In this document: positions 1-7,321 of the stretch, in pieces
Layout of the letters: each line of letters starts with the position of its first letter
Numbering within the stretch: position 1 is the first letter of the stretch
Source of the DNA: DASUXA01 sp036378155
Lineage (GTDB): Bacteria; Actinomycetota; Actinomycetes; Mycobacteriales; Micromonosporaceae
Assembly (NCBI GenBank): GCA_036378155.1
Contig: DASUXA010000005.1
Coordinates: 1 to 34,094, forward strand
Direction of reading: 5' to 3'
DNA length: 34,094 nucleotides
Made by a program: the position numbers and the translations under genes
Notes under the pieces: model-generated
What the model was told of the DNA's origin: nothing
Seen by the model: the letters and a program-made list of their open reading frames with translations, nothing else
Databases searched by the model: none

Positions 1-878
1 GTTCTCGTTCCTCTACCGCGAAGCGTCACACCTATCTCGGACGCCGCTCGCCACAGGTCGTCGCCGACCAGTGCGATGTCGAAATCGCTGGGGCGACCGA
101 CGTCGAACGCTTCCCCGGTGAGGAACCGCTGCCCGGTGACGGAACTACCGGCGAACAGAACCTTGGTGTCGCGGTACCCCGCTGCCTCGAGCCCGCCGTG
201 CAGCCGTTGGGTGAACGCGCGGAACGCGGCGTGGTCGGCGAAGCCCAACGGGATCTCACGACCCGGCGAGACCGCCCCGGCGAGCCGTCGACCGCCCGAG
301 CCCGTCACCGCGTTCATCACCTGGTTGGTCCGGGCAAGCTCGGGGGTGATCCGGTGCAGCCTGTCCTCGATCGCCGTCCGCAGTTCCCCGGCCAGGTGCC
401 GGACCGCGGTGTGACGCAGTTTGTCCAGCACGCGGCGTACCGCGTACCGACCGGCCTCCTCGGCGGCCACCGCCTCCGCCTCGGACGCGCCCAGTGTCTC
501 CGGCGCGGCGACCTGCGCGGCGACGATCTGCGCGGCGGTGACCGCGAGAATGCCGAGGATGGCGATCTTCGCGATGCGGGTCGCCATGCCCGAGGCGTCG
601 AGCAGGGTGGCGATCAGGTCGCCGGCGTCCGCGCCGTCCTCGTGCCAGCGTCGGTCGCGCTGCCACCCGGCGGCGAACGCGTCGATGGACGCGCTGGTGT
701 TGTACCGGGTGAGGTCGGTCGCGGTGCGGTCGGCGTCGGTCGACACCTCGCGCAGGTCGCGGGCGAAGGCGCGCCACCGTCGGCCCGCCGCGTGCAGTGC
801 GTCCTCGTCCGCCTCGGGCCAGTTGTACCCGAGCAGGTCGATGACCCACACCAGGCTGCTGGGCAGTTGGATGCTCAC
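1..878 (-). CDS. ESX/WXG100-type polymorphic toxin-like protein with C-terminal nucleotidyltransferase motif (partial, runs off the left edge)
   Basis: The reading frame stays open for 292 codons from a GTG at 878 to the window edge, so the C-terminus is missing. Residues 1-90 resemble the helical WXG100-like head of actinobacterial secreted toxins (opening with SIQLPSSLVWVIDLLGYNWP). A hydrophobic helix lies at about 98-124 and an alanine/glutamate-rich helical stretch at 130-200. Residues 240-271 hold a nucleotidyltransferase-fold signature: G244-S245, then S264-D265-F266-D267 followed by hydrophobic residues, the usual GS...DxD metal-binding pattern. The GTG overlaps the TGA of the upstream gene by four bases (GTGA), so translation is probably coupled. 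By analogy with polymorphic toxins, the head would direct type VII-like export and the C-terminal domain would be the effector. That role is inferred. An immunity gene, if present, would lie left of the window. A non-toxic nucleotidyltransferase protein is the main alternative. Confidence 0.72.
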   Translation of the reverse strand, partial: MSIQLPSSLVWVIDLLGYNWPEADEDALHAAGRRWRAFARDLREVSTDADRTATDLTRYNTSASIDAFAAGWQRDRRWHEDGADAGDLIATLLDASGMATRIAKIAILGILAVTAAQIVAAQVAAPETLGASEAEAVAAEEAGRYAVRRVLDKLRHTAVRHLAGELRTAIEDRLHRITPELARTNQVMNAVTGSGGRRLAGAVSPGREIPLGFADHAAFRAFTQRLHGGLEAAGYRDTKVLFAGSSVTGQRFLTGEAFDVGRPSDFDIALVGDDLWRAASEIGVTLRGRGTR

Positions 879-1192
879 GCCAGCCTCCCGACCGATTCGA
901 ACCGGGTCGCCGCGCCCTGGTCGGTCGCCGCGTCGGTCTGTCCGACGCTGGTCACCGCCTCGCCCAACGACGTGAGCCGGTCGGCGAGCGCGGTGAACCG
1001 GTCCAGGGCGAACATGCCGACGGCGGTGTACGTCGCGGCGACGATCGAACCGAACTCGTCGCCGCCCCACGGTGCGCTCGCGCCCGCCACCGCCGCGCTC
1101 AATGCCCGAGTGGCGCCCGTCAGCCGAATCCCCGCGGTGACGAGTTCCCGGCCGCACCGTTCGACGTGTGCGGGATCAAGGTCGAGGTCCAT
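875..1192 (-). CDS. Small WXG100/EspC-like (type VII secretion-associated) protein
   Basis: This is a 105-residue, all-helical, cysteine-free protein. It has a tryptophan-glycine turn near residue 42 (APWGGDEFGSIVA) between two predicted helices, the layout of WXG100 and EspC/DUF2580 small proteins exported by or acting with ESX systems. A GAGGGGG Shine-Dalgarno sequence lies just before the ATG at 1192 and overlaps the stop codon of the upstream gene, leaving a 9-bp gap. The 3' end overlaps the toxin-like gene by four bases. The three genes therefore form one transcription unit, and this protein is probably a partner or export adaptor of the downstream product. The exact family is uncertain because no WXG triplet is present, only W-G-G. 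Confidence 0.7.
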   Translation of the reverse strand: MDLDLDPAHVERCGRELVTAGIRLTGATRALSAAVAGASAPWGGDEFGSIVAATYTAVGMFALDRFTALADRLTSLGEAVTSVGQTDAATDQGAATRFESVGRLA

Positions 1193-1201
1193 CGCGCCCC
1201 C

Positions 1202-1633
1202 TCACCGCGACGGCCACGACGTCGCACGCGCGAGGTCGTGGCTGATCTGCTCGAGCGCACGGTCGAAACCGCGTCCGATCTCCACCAGGTCGGCGTGGTA
1301 CGACCGCTCGTCGTCACCCCGACCACGGGCGGCGGCGTGGGCGGCGCGCAGCGCGTCGTTGACGGCGCACAGGATCGCCTCCTGCGCGGTCGCCGCCGCC
1401 GCGTGGTCCACGGCTGCGCGCCGCCACACGACCGGGTCCACGTCCAGCCGCGCCAGCACGCCGCCCGCGGACGCCTCGGCGCGGACCCGACCGTCCATCG
1501 CGGTCGCGGAAAACGTCCTGCCGGACGCCTCGACGGTGACCGCGATCCGATTCCGGGCGGTCTGTACCGCGCGGTCCACGGCACGCGCCAGCTCGGCGAC
1601 CGGGAAATCGTCGTTCCTTCCACGGCTTGACAT
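1202..1633 (-). CDS. YbaB/EbfC-like protein at the head of the ESX-type unit
   Basis: The protein has 143 residues, with an N-terminal helix (about 12-30), a short beta-rich middle (about 30-68, VTVEASGRTFSATAMDG) and C-terminal helices. This is the helix-strand-helix build of YbaB/EbfC nucleoid-associated proteins. Actinobacteria often carry divergent YbaB-like copies upstream of WXG100/EspC-like genes, and that context supports the call more than sequence identity does. The ATG at 1633 lies eight bases after a TACGGT -10 box, so the mRNA is probably leaderless or nearly so. I chose this start because the frame upstream has no other sensible start and the protein opens with a typical MSSRGRN-type leader. 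The function within the unit is unknown; it could bind DNA or simply be a chaperone-like partner. Confidence 0.62.
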   Translation of the reverse strand: MSSRGRNDDFPVAELARAVDRAVQTARNRIAVTVEASGRTFSATAMDGRVRAEASAGGVLARLDVDPVVWRRAAVDHAAAATAQEAILCAVNDALRAAHAAARGRGDDERSYHADLVEIGRGFDRALEQISHDLARATSWPSR

Positions 1634-1641
1634 GGTTCGGG

Positions 1642-1647
1642 ACCGTA
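1642..1647 (-). promoter_or_regulatory. Candidate -10 box (TACGGT) of the minus-strand ESX-type unit
   Basis: On the minus strand TACGGT is followed by eight bases and then the ATG at 1633. This matches the TANNNT-spacer-start layout seen at several other genes in the window. No convincing -35 was found. Confidence 0.45.
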
Positions 1648-1687
1648 TCCGGGACGCCACGGACTCGGAAAGATCGCTGCCCCGGCC

Positions 1688-1696
1688 TGTGGATAA
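1688..1696 (+). other. Perfect DnaA-box 9-mer in an intergenic region
   Basis: TGTGGATAA is the exact reverse complement of the DnaA box TTATCCACA. It lies in the 284-bp gap (1634-1917) between the ESX-type unit and the sigma-factor gene. No dnaA, dnaN or other origin genes are nearby, so this is not taken as an origin. The rest of the gap shows no gene and no clear hairpin. Confidence 0.4.
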
Positions 1697-1907
1697 CTCT
1701 GAACCGGACGCTGTTGACCTGCACGGATGCGGCCGCAGATGAGCGTTCACGGACGGCTGTCGCAACAGGACCATGACGATCTGTGCACGGCTCCGGGGTT
1801 GCGGTGGGTGCCGCTCGTTGTGTCTGATGTGCGACCAGTGGCGGTTTTCCGGCCACCGGTGGTACGGGCGTCGGCACAGGCGCGACGTCCGTCGCGTCAG
1901 TCGCGGC

Positions 1908-1912
1908 AGGAG
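1908..1912 (+). promoter_or_regulatory. Ribosome binding site deciding the sigma-factor start
   Basis: AGGAG is followed by two adjacent GTG codons at 1915 and 1918. Spacing is two bases to the first and five to the second, so the second GTG is the better start. Confidence 0.6.
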
Positions 1913-1917
1913 CGGTG

Positions 1918-2550
1918 GTGAGCGACGTCCATTCCCGACTGGACCCGTTGGACGAACTGACCCGGGCGGTCGACGCCGCCCGTGACGGCGACGACGAAGC
2001 GTTCCGGTTCGTGTACCGGGAACTGCATCCCGGACTGCTGCGGTACCTGCGCGCGCTCGTCGGCGACGACGCCGAGGACGTCGCCTCGGAGGTGTGGCTG
2101 CAGATCGTCCGCGACCTGCGTACCTTCGTCGGCGACGGGGACGGCTTCCGGGGCTGGGCGGCGACCATCGCCCGAAGACGGGCGCTGGACCACCTGCGGT
2201 ACCACCGTCGCCGGCCGTCCCAGCCGGTACCGGTGGAGGCGCTGATCGGCTATGCCGGCGACGACGACACGGCGACGCAGGCGGCTGCCGCCGCCGCCAC
2301 CGATGCCGCGATCGCGCTGATCGCCACGCTGCCGCGCGATCAGGCCGAGGCGGTACTGCTGAGGGTGGTCGTCGGACTGGACGCCCAGAGCGCCGCGGAC
2401 GTGCTGGGCAAACGACCCGGAGCGGTGCGTACCGCGTCGTACCGGGGGCTGCGCCGCCTCGCGAAGATCCTCGACAGCCTCGGCGTGAGAGATTTTCCCG
2501 CGCCAGGTGTGACACGAACGAAGGCTCCGACGCTGAAGGACATGAGATGA
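1918..2550 (+). CDS. ECF-type RNA polymerase sigma factor
   Basis: This 210-residue protein has the two domains of extracytoplasmic-function sigma factors. Region 2 spans about residues 25-95 (LRYLRALVGDDAEDVASEVW, then FRGWAATIARRRALDHLR, which is region 2.3-2.4 for -10 recognition and melting). Region 4 spans about 135-190 (LPRDQAEAVLLRVVVGLDAQ, then a helix-turn-helix ending YRGLRRLAKIL). Between them is an alanine-rich linker. The start at 1918 is set by AGGAG at 1908-1912. The last four bases overlap the ATG of the next gene (ATGA), the usual sigma/anti-sigma arrangement, so the downstream membrane protein probably controls it. Which promoters it reads cannot be told from the window; a self-regulated promoter upstream is likely but I could not place one. 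Confidence 0.9.
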   Translation: MSDVHSRLDPLDELTRAVDAARDGDDEAFRFVYRELHPGLLRYLRALVGDDAEDVASEVWLQIVRDLRTFVGDGDGFRGWAATIARRRALDHLRYHRRRPSQPVPVEALIGYAGDDDTATQAAAAAATDAAIALIATLPRDQAEAVLLRVVVGLDAQSAADVLGKRPGAVRTASYRGLRRLAKILDSLGVRDFPAPGVTRTKAPTLKDMR

Positions 2551-3260
2551 GCACCACCCGTCCCAGCCGGATCGACCGGGACACCGCCGAGCGTCTGCTC
2601 GAGGGTGTCCCGGCGGTTCGCGATCCGGGCGGTGTCCCGCTCGCCAACCTGCTCGCCGCGGCAGCCGCCCCCGGCCGCCCGGACGAGCTCGCCGGCGAGC
2701 AGGCGGCACTGGCCGCGTTCCGGGCAGCTCAGCTCGCTCATACCCCCGAACCCAGGAGACCTTCTGTGCTCAAGACCGCGCTCGCGAAGATGCTCACCGT
2801 GAAGGCCGCGGCGGCTGCCGCGGCGGTGGTCGCGGTCGGCGGCGGTGTCGCCGTCGCCGCCGAGACCGGCGCGCTGCCCAACCCGCTCACCGCCGTCCAG
2901 GGTCAGCCGTCCGCATCGCCGGACGTCGACAAGTCGAAGGCGGCCGACGGCACCGAGCACGCCAAGGGCACGCCGTCGCCGTCGCTGGTCGGTCTGTGCC
3001 ACGCGTACCTGGCCGGCGCCGGCTCGGCGGAACACAGCCACGCGCTGGAGAACCCGGCGTTCACCGTGCTGATCACCACCGCGGGCGGCAAGGACAAGGT
3101 CGACGCGTACTGCACGAACCTGCTCGCCTCGGCGCACCCGGAGCCGTCCCACAAGCCGGGCACGCACCCGTCCGGGCAGCCGTCGGTCCGCCCGACCGGT
3201 ACGCATTCCACCACCGAGTCCCACCCGACCGGCGAGCCCAGCGCGCACCCCAGCCACTAG
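2547..3260 (+). CDS. Single-pass membrane protein, probable anti-sigma partner
   Basis: The 237-residue protein has a cytoplasmic N-terminus (1-80), one alanine/valine-rich transmembrane helix at about 84-106, and an outer part. The outer part contains two cysteines (in GLCHAYLAG and DAYCTNLL) that could form a disulfide. It ends in a histidine/proline/serine/threonine-rich tail of about 45 residues (HPSGQPSVRPTGTHSTTES and similar), a likely wall-spanning linker. I see no HxxxCxxC zinc anti-sigma motif. Its ATG overlaps the sigma-factor stop (ATGA), and the topology fits a regulator that holds the sigma factor at the membrane. The anti-sigma role is inferred from context alone. Transcription probably ends at the hairpin at 3358-3388. 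Confidence 0.78.
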   Translation: MSTTRPSRIDRDTAERLLEGVPAVRDPGGVPLANLLAAAAAPGRPDELAGEQAALAAFRAAQLAHTPEPRRPSVLKTALAKMLTVKAAAAAAAVVAVGGGVAVAAETGALPNPLTAVQGQPSASPDVDKSKAADGTEHAKGTPSPSLVGLCHAYLAGAGSAEHSHALENPAFTVLITTAGGKDKVDAYCTNLLASAHPEPSHKPGTHPSGQPSVRPTGTHSTTESHPTGEPSAHPSH

Positions 3261-3357
3261 GGCTCGCCACCGGTACCGTCCGGGCGGCGGCGTACGAGGA
3301 CCTCACGTCGCCGCCCCACGCCGGACCCGACTGAGCTATCCCCCCGGCTCGGTCGAC

Positions 3358-3388
3358 GGGGCGGGCGGCACCCCCCACCGCCCGCCCC
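3358..3388 (+). terminator. Strong GC hairpin after the sigma/anti-sigma pair
   Basis: GGGGCGGGCGG (3358-3368) pairs perfectly with CCGCCCGCCCC (3378-3388) across a nine-base loop. No T-tract follows, as is common for actinobacterial terminators. Confidence 0.65.
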
Positions 3389-3433
3389 CACGGCGACCCG
3401 TCGCGGGTACCGCCCGGCGACGCCCGCCTCGGC

Positions 3434-3439
3434 TAGCCT
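3434..3439 (+). promoter_or_regulatory. -10 box (TAGCCT) for a leaderless SIMPL transcript
   Basis: TAGCCT is followed by exactly six bases and then the ATG at 3446, so transcription should begin at or next to the start codon. No Shine-Dalgarno sequence is present. Confidence 0.6.
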
Positions 3440-3445
3440 GAGCGC

Positions 3446-4117
3446 ATGACGGACACGCCGACGGTGGCGGTACGCGGCGAGGCGACCCGGGAAGTCGAAC
3501 CGGAGATCGCGCAGTTCTCCGTGACGGTCGCCGCGCGTGACAAGGACCGGTCGCGAACCCTGTCGCGACTGGCGGACCGCGCCCAGGCGGTACGGGCGGT
3601 CATCGAGGGGTACGGCGACGCGATCGAGCGCACCGAGACGTCCGGGCTGCGGGTGTACCCGGAGATGAAGCGGTCGGGCGAGAAGGTCGGCGCGTACCAG
3701 GGCAGCGTCACGACCACGGTCACCGTCTCCGACTTCGGGGTGCTCGGCGAGGTCATTCTGCGCCTCGCCGACCAGGACCAGACCAGCGTCGCCGGACCGT
3801 GGTGGTCGTTGCGTCGGCAGAGCCCGGTGTACCGGCAGGCGCGGCGCGACGCGATCGACGACGCGTTGAACCGCGCCCGCGACTACGCCGACGCGCTCGG
3901 TGCGCGCGTGGTCCGCCTGGTCGAACTCGCCGACGCGGGACTGTCGAGCGCCCCGATACCGCTGGCCCGGGGCGGGGCCGGGGGCATGGCGTTCCGCAGC
4001 ATGGCGGCGACCGAAGGTGAGCCCCGCATCGAACTGGACCCGCAGCGGCAGACGGTACACGCCGAGGTCGAGGCCCGGTTCGAGATCAGCGAGCCGGGTG
4101 TCCTCGCCGGCGACTGA
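3446..4117 (+). CDS. SIMPL domain protein (DUF541/YggE-like)
   Basis: The 223-residue protein covers the whole SIMPL/DUF541 fold. It opens with the typical VRGEATREVEPEIAQFSVTV strand pair and runs through GLRVYPEMK, YQGSVTTTVTVSDF and the helix YRQARRDAIDDALNRARDYA. It ends with the strand HAEVEARFEIS. No signal peptide or membrane helix is visible, so it is probably cytoplasmic, unlike the periplasmic enterobacterial YggE. The ATG at 3446 is set by the leaderless -10 box six bases upstream. The gene is monocistronic and converges with dapD across 66 bp. YggE relatives have been linked to oxidative-stress tolerance, but the biochemical role of this family is not settled. Confidence 0.85.
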   Translation: MTDTPTVAVRGEATREVEPEIAQFSVTVAARDKDRSRTLSRLADRAQAVRAVIEGYGDAIERTETSGLRVYPEMKRSGEKVGAYQGSVTTTVTVSDFGVLGEVILRLADQDQTSVAGPWWSLRRQSPVYRQARRDAIDDALNRARDYADALGARVVRLVELADAGLSSAPIPLARGGAGGMAFRSMAATEGEPRIELDPQRQTVHAEVEARFEISEPGVLAGD

Positions 4118-4183
4118 GCGCACCGGAGCGCCGATCGCGCGCCGGTTTGAGCGCCGGCAGCCCGCTGATCCCTCGCTCGGTCG

Positions 4184-5125
4184 TCAGTTGTGCGCGTGCA
4201 GCGCCTCGTTGAGGGCGATCCCGTGCCCGGCGCGGGGCAGCGCCTCGATGGCGCCGGTCAGCGAGTTGCGCCGGTACAGGATGCCGGACCGACCGGACAG
4301 CTCCGCCGCCTTGACCGTGGCGCCGTCCGGCAGCCGTACCTTCGACCCGGCGGTCAGATAGCAGCCCGCCTCGACCACGCAGTCGTCGCCGAGGGAGATG
4401 CCGATACCGGCGTTGGCGCCGAGCAGGCAACGCTCACCGATCCGGACGACCTCCTTGCCGCCGCCGGACAGGGTACCCATGATCGATGCCCCGCCGCCGA
4501 TGTCGGACCCGTCGCCGACCACCACGCCCGCCGAGATCCGTCCCTCGACCATCGAGGTGCCGAGGGTACCGGCGTTGAAGTTGACGAATCCCTCGTGCAT
4601 CACCGTGGTACCCGGCGCGAGGTGCGCGCCGAGCCGCACCCGGTCGGCGTCGCCGATACGCACCCCGCTCGGCGTGACGTAGTCGACCATGCGCGGAAAC
4701 TTGTCGATGCCGTACACCACAAGGTGACCGCCCGCGACGCGGGTGAGCAGCCGCAACTCGTCGACCCGCTCCGGCGGGCACGGACCGGCGGAGGTCCACG
4801 CCACGTTCGCCAGCAGTCCGAACACGCCGTCGAGGTTCGCCTGGTGGGGCCGGATCAACCGGTGGGAGAGCAGGTGCAGGCGCAGGTACACGTCGGTGGC
4901 GTCGGACGGCGGGTCGGCCAGCGAACCGACGACGGTGGTCACCTCGACGACCCGCAGTCCGGGCAGCACCCGGCCGCCGGTCGCGCCGTGCGGCGTCGTC
5001 GGCGGTTGCTCCGGTGCGGCGCCGAGACCGAGCGCGCCGGTCGGATACCACACGTCCAGCACCCGGCCCTCGCCGGTCACGGTGGCGAGGCCGTTTCCCC
5101 AGGCGGCAGTGGTCAGGAACGTCAC
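4184..5125 (-). CDS. dapD: 2,3,4,5-tetrahydropyridine-2,6-dicarboxylate N-succinyltransferase
   Basis: DapD transfers succinyl from succinyl-CoA to tetrahydrodipicolinate in the lysine/meso-diaminopimelate pathway in the cytosol. The 313-residue protein matches the actinobacterial DapD type (about 317 in M. tuberculosis). It has an N-terminal domain starting FLTTAAWGNGLATVTGEG, then a left-handed beta-helix of hexapeptide repeats (about 165-275: GVRIGDADRVRLGAHLAPG, GFVNFNAGTLGTSMVEGRIS, ISLGDDCVVEAGCYLTAGSK). The glutamate in MVEGRIS is the probable catalytic residue of the family. The GTG at 5125 gives the family start; the open frame extends upstream but only through dapE antisense sequence. 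It is divergent from dapE, which removes the succinyl group two steps later, with only 28 bp between the starts. Confidence 0.95.
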   Translation of the reverse strand: MTFLTTAAWGNGLATVTGEGRVLDVWYPTGALGLGAAPEQPPTTPHGATGGRVLPGLRVVEVTTVVGSLADPPSDATDVYLRLHLLSHRLIRPHQANLDGVFGLLANVAWTSAGPCPPERVDELRLLTRVAGGHLVVYGIDKFPRMVDYVTPSGVRIGDADRVRLGAHLAPGTTVMHEGFVNFNAGTLGTSMVEGRISAGVVVGDGSDIGGGASIMGTLSGGGKEVVRIGERCLLGANAGIGISLGDDCVVEAGCYLTAGSKVRLPDGATVKAAELSGRSGILYRRNSLTGAIEALPRAGHGIALNEALHAHN

Positions 5126-5133
5126 GGGCGTCA

Positions 5134-5146
5134 ACGGTACTAAGGT
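5134..5146. promoter_or_regulatory. Back-to-back -10 boxes of the dapD/dapE divergent promoter
   Basis: On the plus strand TAAGGT (5141-5146) lies seven bases before the dapE GTG. On the minus strand TACCGT (5139-5134) lies eight bases before the dapD GTG. The two hexamers are one base apart, so each promoter's upstream part lies inside the other gene. Confidence 0.5.
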
Positions 5147-5153
5147 CGTCGCC

Positions 5154-6218
5154 GTGGCGAGTTTCGACCCCGGTACCCTCACCGACCCTGTCGCGCTGAC
5201 CAGAGCCCTGGTCGACGTCGAGTCCGTGTCCGGCGACGAGCGGGAGATCGCGGACGCGGTCGAGGCCGCTCTGCGCGGGGCCCGGCACCTCAGCGTCGAG
5301 CGGCACGGCAACACCGTGGTCGCCCGTACCGACCTGGGCCGGCCGACCCGGGTGGCGCTCGCCGGGCACCTGGACACCGTGCCGCTCGCCGACAACTTCC
5401 CGTCCCGGCTGGACGGCGACGTGATCTACGGGTGCGGCACCTCCGACATGAAGTCCGGCACGGCGGTCGCGTTGTGGCTGGCGGTCGGGCTGGCGGAGCC
5501 CCGCCACGACGTGACGTACCTGTTCTACGACTGCGAGGAGGTGGAGTCGGCGCGCAACGGGCTGAACAAGCTCGCCGCGAGCCGCCCCGATCTGCTCGCC
5601 GCCGACTTCGCGGTCCTGCTGGAGCCGACGTACGGGCAGGTCGAGGCGGGCTGCCAGGGCACCATGCGGGCACTGGTGACCACGACCGGGCGGCGCGCCC
5701 ATTCGGCGCGTTCCTGGCTCGGCGACAACGCCGTCCATGCCGCCGGCGAGGTGCTGCGCCGGCTGTCGGAGTACCGGGCGCGGACCGTGGTGCTGGACGG
5801 CTGCGAGTACCGGGAAGGTCTGAACGCGGTCCGGATCACCGGTGGTATCGCCGGCAACGTCATCCCGGACGTGTGTCGGATCGAGGTGAACTACCGGTTC
5901 GCCCCGGACCGCTCGGAAGCCGACGCCGAGAAGCACCTGCGCGAGGTGTTCACCGGGTACGACGTGCGGATCACCGACTCGGCGCCGGGCGCCCTTCCGG
6001 GGCTGGACGGGCCGGCGGTACGCCAGTTCCTGGCGACGGTCGACCAGCCGGCGACGGCGAAGCTGGGTTGGACGGATGTGGCGCGGTTCGCCGCGCTCGG
6101 TATCCCGGCGGTGAACTTCGGACCCGGCGATCCGAACCTGGCGCACAAGCCGGAGGAGCGGGTCGAGATCCCGAAGATCACCGGGACCGCGCGAATTTTG
6201 CGCGACTGGCTGGGGTGA
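5154..6218 (+). CDS. dapE: Succinyl-diaminopimelate desuccinylase (M20 family)
   Basis: DapE hydrolyses N-succinyl-LL-diaminopimelate to LL-diaminopimelate and succinate with two zinc ions. The 354-residue protein keeps every M20 landmark in order: GHLDTVPL (metal His and Asp), CGTSDMKSG (bridging Asp), CEEVESARNG (general-base Glu and ligand Glu), LEPT (ligand Glu), the dimerisation domain with RRAHSARSWLGDNA, and HKPEERV near the end (last metal His). The GTG at 5154 follows AAGG at 5142-5145 and also sits seven bases after a -10-like TAAGGT, so it may be leaderless. It pairs functionally with the divergent dapD. A 284-bp gap without a visible gene separates it from the next gene. Confidence 0.95.
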   Translation: MASFDPGTLTDPVALTRALVDVESVSGDEREIADAVEAALRGARHLSVERHGNTVVARTDLGRPTRVALAGHLDTVPLADNFPSRLDGDVIYGCGTSDMKSGTAVALWLAVGLAEPRHDVTYLFYDCEEVESARNGLNKLAASRPDLLAADFAVLLEPTYGQVEAGCQGTMRALVTTTGRRAHSARSWLGDNAVHAAGEVLRRLSEYRARTVVLDGCEYREGLNAVRITGGIAGNVIPDVCRIEVNYRFAPDRSEADAEKHLREVFTGYDVRITDSAPGALPGLDGPAVRQFLATVDQPATAKLGWTDVARFAALGIPAVNFGPGDPNLAHKPEERVEIPKITGTARILRDWLG

Positions 6219-6490
6219 GGGTCACTCGGCGGAGATCGGGGCCTTCGGCTCGGTCGGGGGGTACGCCGTCCGATTGCCGGTGCCGGCGTGGTCGCCCGTG
6301 GAATATCCGCCCCGTCGTGCCGCGACGAGCTGGATGATCTGGCGGCGCACCTGACGGCGCCGGCGCGCCCGTTCGCTCGGACCGATCACGTTTCGCCCCC
6401 CGCGCCACAGGTAACCAGGTACTTAGCAGACGCGCGAGCGGTATCCACAGGTTGCCGCCGCGCCGTCACGAATCCGACCCCGACGCGGAC

Positions 6491-6496
6491 TACGGT
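6491..6496 (+). promoter_or_regulatory. -10 box (TACGGT) for a leaderless LOG-family transcript
   Basis: TACGGT is followed by six bases and the ATG at 6503. A near-consensus DnaA-like 9-mer (GTATCCACA, 6441-6449) lies about 40 bp upstream. Nothing else is evident in 6219-6490. Confidence 0.6.
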
Positions 6497-6502
6497 GGCT
6501 GC

Positions 6503-7318
6503 ATGACTGACGGCAACGGGCCCGATCCGACGCCGGGCGCCGAGCGCCACGGCGGTGCGGTGACGCTGCGCCGTGAGGCGATCCCGGTGACCACGGCCGA
6601 CCAACGACTGCTCGATTCCCGCCTACGCAAGGACTGGAAGGTCAAGGACGCGTGGCGGGCGCTGCGCATCCTGAGCGAGTTCGTCGAGGGCTTCGACACG
6701 CTCGCGGACCTGCCGCCTGCGGTGAGCGTGTTCGGCTCGGCACGCTGCCGACCGGGTAGCGACGACTACGCGCTCGCCGAGCGCCTCGGCGCGGCGCTGG
6801 CCCGCGCCGGGTACGCGGTGATCACCGGGGGCGGTCCGGGTGTGATGGAGGCGGCGAACAAGGGCGCCACCGAGGTCGGCGGACTGTCCGTGGGGCTCGG
6901 CATCGAGTTGCCGTTCGAGCAGGGCATGAACGAATGGGTCGACATCGGCATCGACTTCCGGTACTTCTTCGCCCGCAAGACCATGTTCGTCAAGTACGCC
7001 CAGGCGTTCATCGTGCTGCCCGGGGGCTTCGGCACCATGGACGAACTGTTCGAGGCGCTCACTCTCGTACAGACCAAGAAGGTCACCCGGTTCCCGGTGG
7101 TGCTGATGGGCGTGGAGTACTGGGGCGGTCTGCTCGACTGGATGCGCACCACGATGGTCTCGGAGGGCAAGGTCAGCCCCGCCGATCTCGATCTGCTCTG
7201 CGTCACCGACGACGTCGACGAGGCGGTACGCCACATCGTCGACGCGGACGCGGTGCTCGCCGCCGAACAGGCAGCGGTACGCGACGCCGCCGCGCACACC
7301 GCCGCGCCGGAGCAGTGA
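6503..7318 (+). CDS. LOG-family protein (TIGR00730; Rossmann-fold nucleotide hydrolase), larger paralogue
   Basis: LOG proteins cleave cytokinin riboside 5'-monophosphates or other nucleoside monophosphates to base plus ribose 5-phosphate. The 271-residue protein has an N-terminal extension of about 80 residues (DWKVKDAWRALRILSEFVEG), typical of the long actinobacterial form next to dapE. The LOG core follows: VSVFGSARC, ITGGGPGVMEAANKGA, FFARKTMFVKYAQAF and LPGGFGTMDELFEAL, so the catalytic PGGxGTxxE motif and the preceding arginine are intact. It starts at the ATG of a TACGGT-N6-ATG leaderless arrangement. The second LOG gene begins three bases after its stop, so the two are cotranscribed. 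The natural substrate is unknown. Confidence 0.88.
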   Translation: MTDGNGPDPTPGAERHGGAVTLRREAIPVTTADQRLLDSRLRKDWKVKDAWRALRILSEFVEGFDTLADLPPAVSVFGSARCRPGSDDYALAERLGAALARAGYAVITGGGPGVMEAANKGATEVGGLSVGLGIELPFEQGMNEWVDIGIDFRYFFARKTMFVKYAQAFIVLPGGFGTMDELFEALTLVQTKKVTRFPVVLMGVEYWGGLLDWMRTTMVSEGKVSPADLDLLCVTDDVDEAVRHIVDADAVLAAEQAAVRDAAAHTAAPEQ

Positions 7319-7321
7319 GCG

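Noticed and set aside
198..1742. Plus-strand frame of 514 codons across the left-edge unit
   Set aside because: It is antisense to three coupled minus-strand genes with ribosome sites and family features; its own translation resembles nothing.
4141..4158. Hairpin GCCGG/CCGGC between the SIMPL gene and dapD as terminator
   Set aside because: The stem is only five bases with an eight-base loop and no T-tract; it is too weak in GC-rich DNA to call.
6219..6490. A small gene in the dapE-LOG gap
   Set aside because: Open frames on both strands lack ribosome sites and family features; they overlap the leaderless promoter of the LOG gene.
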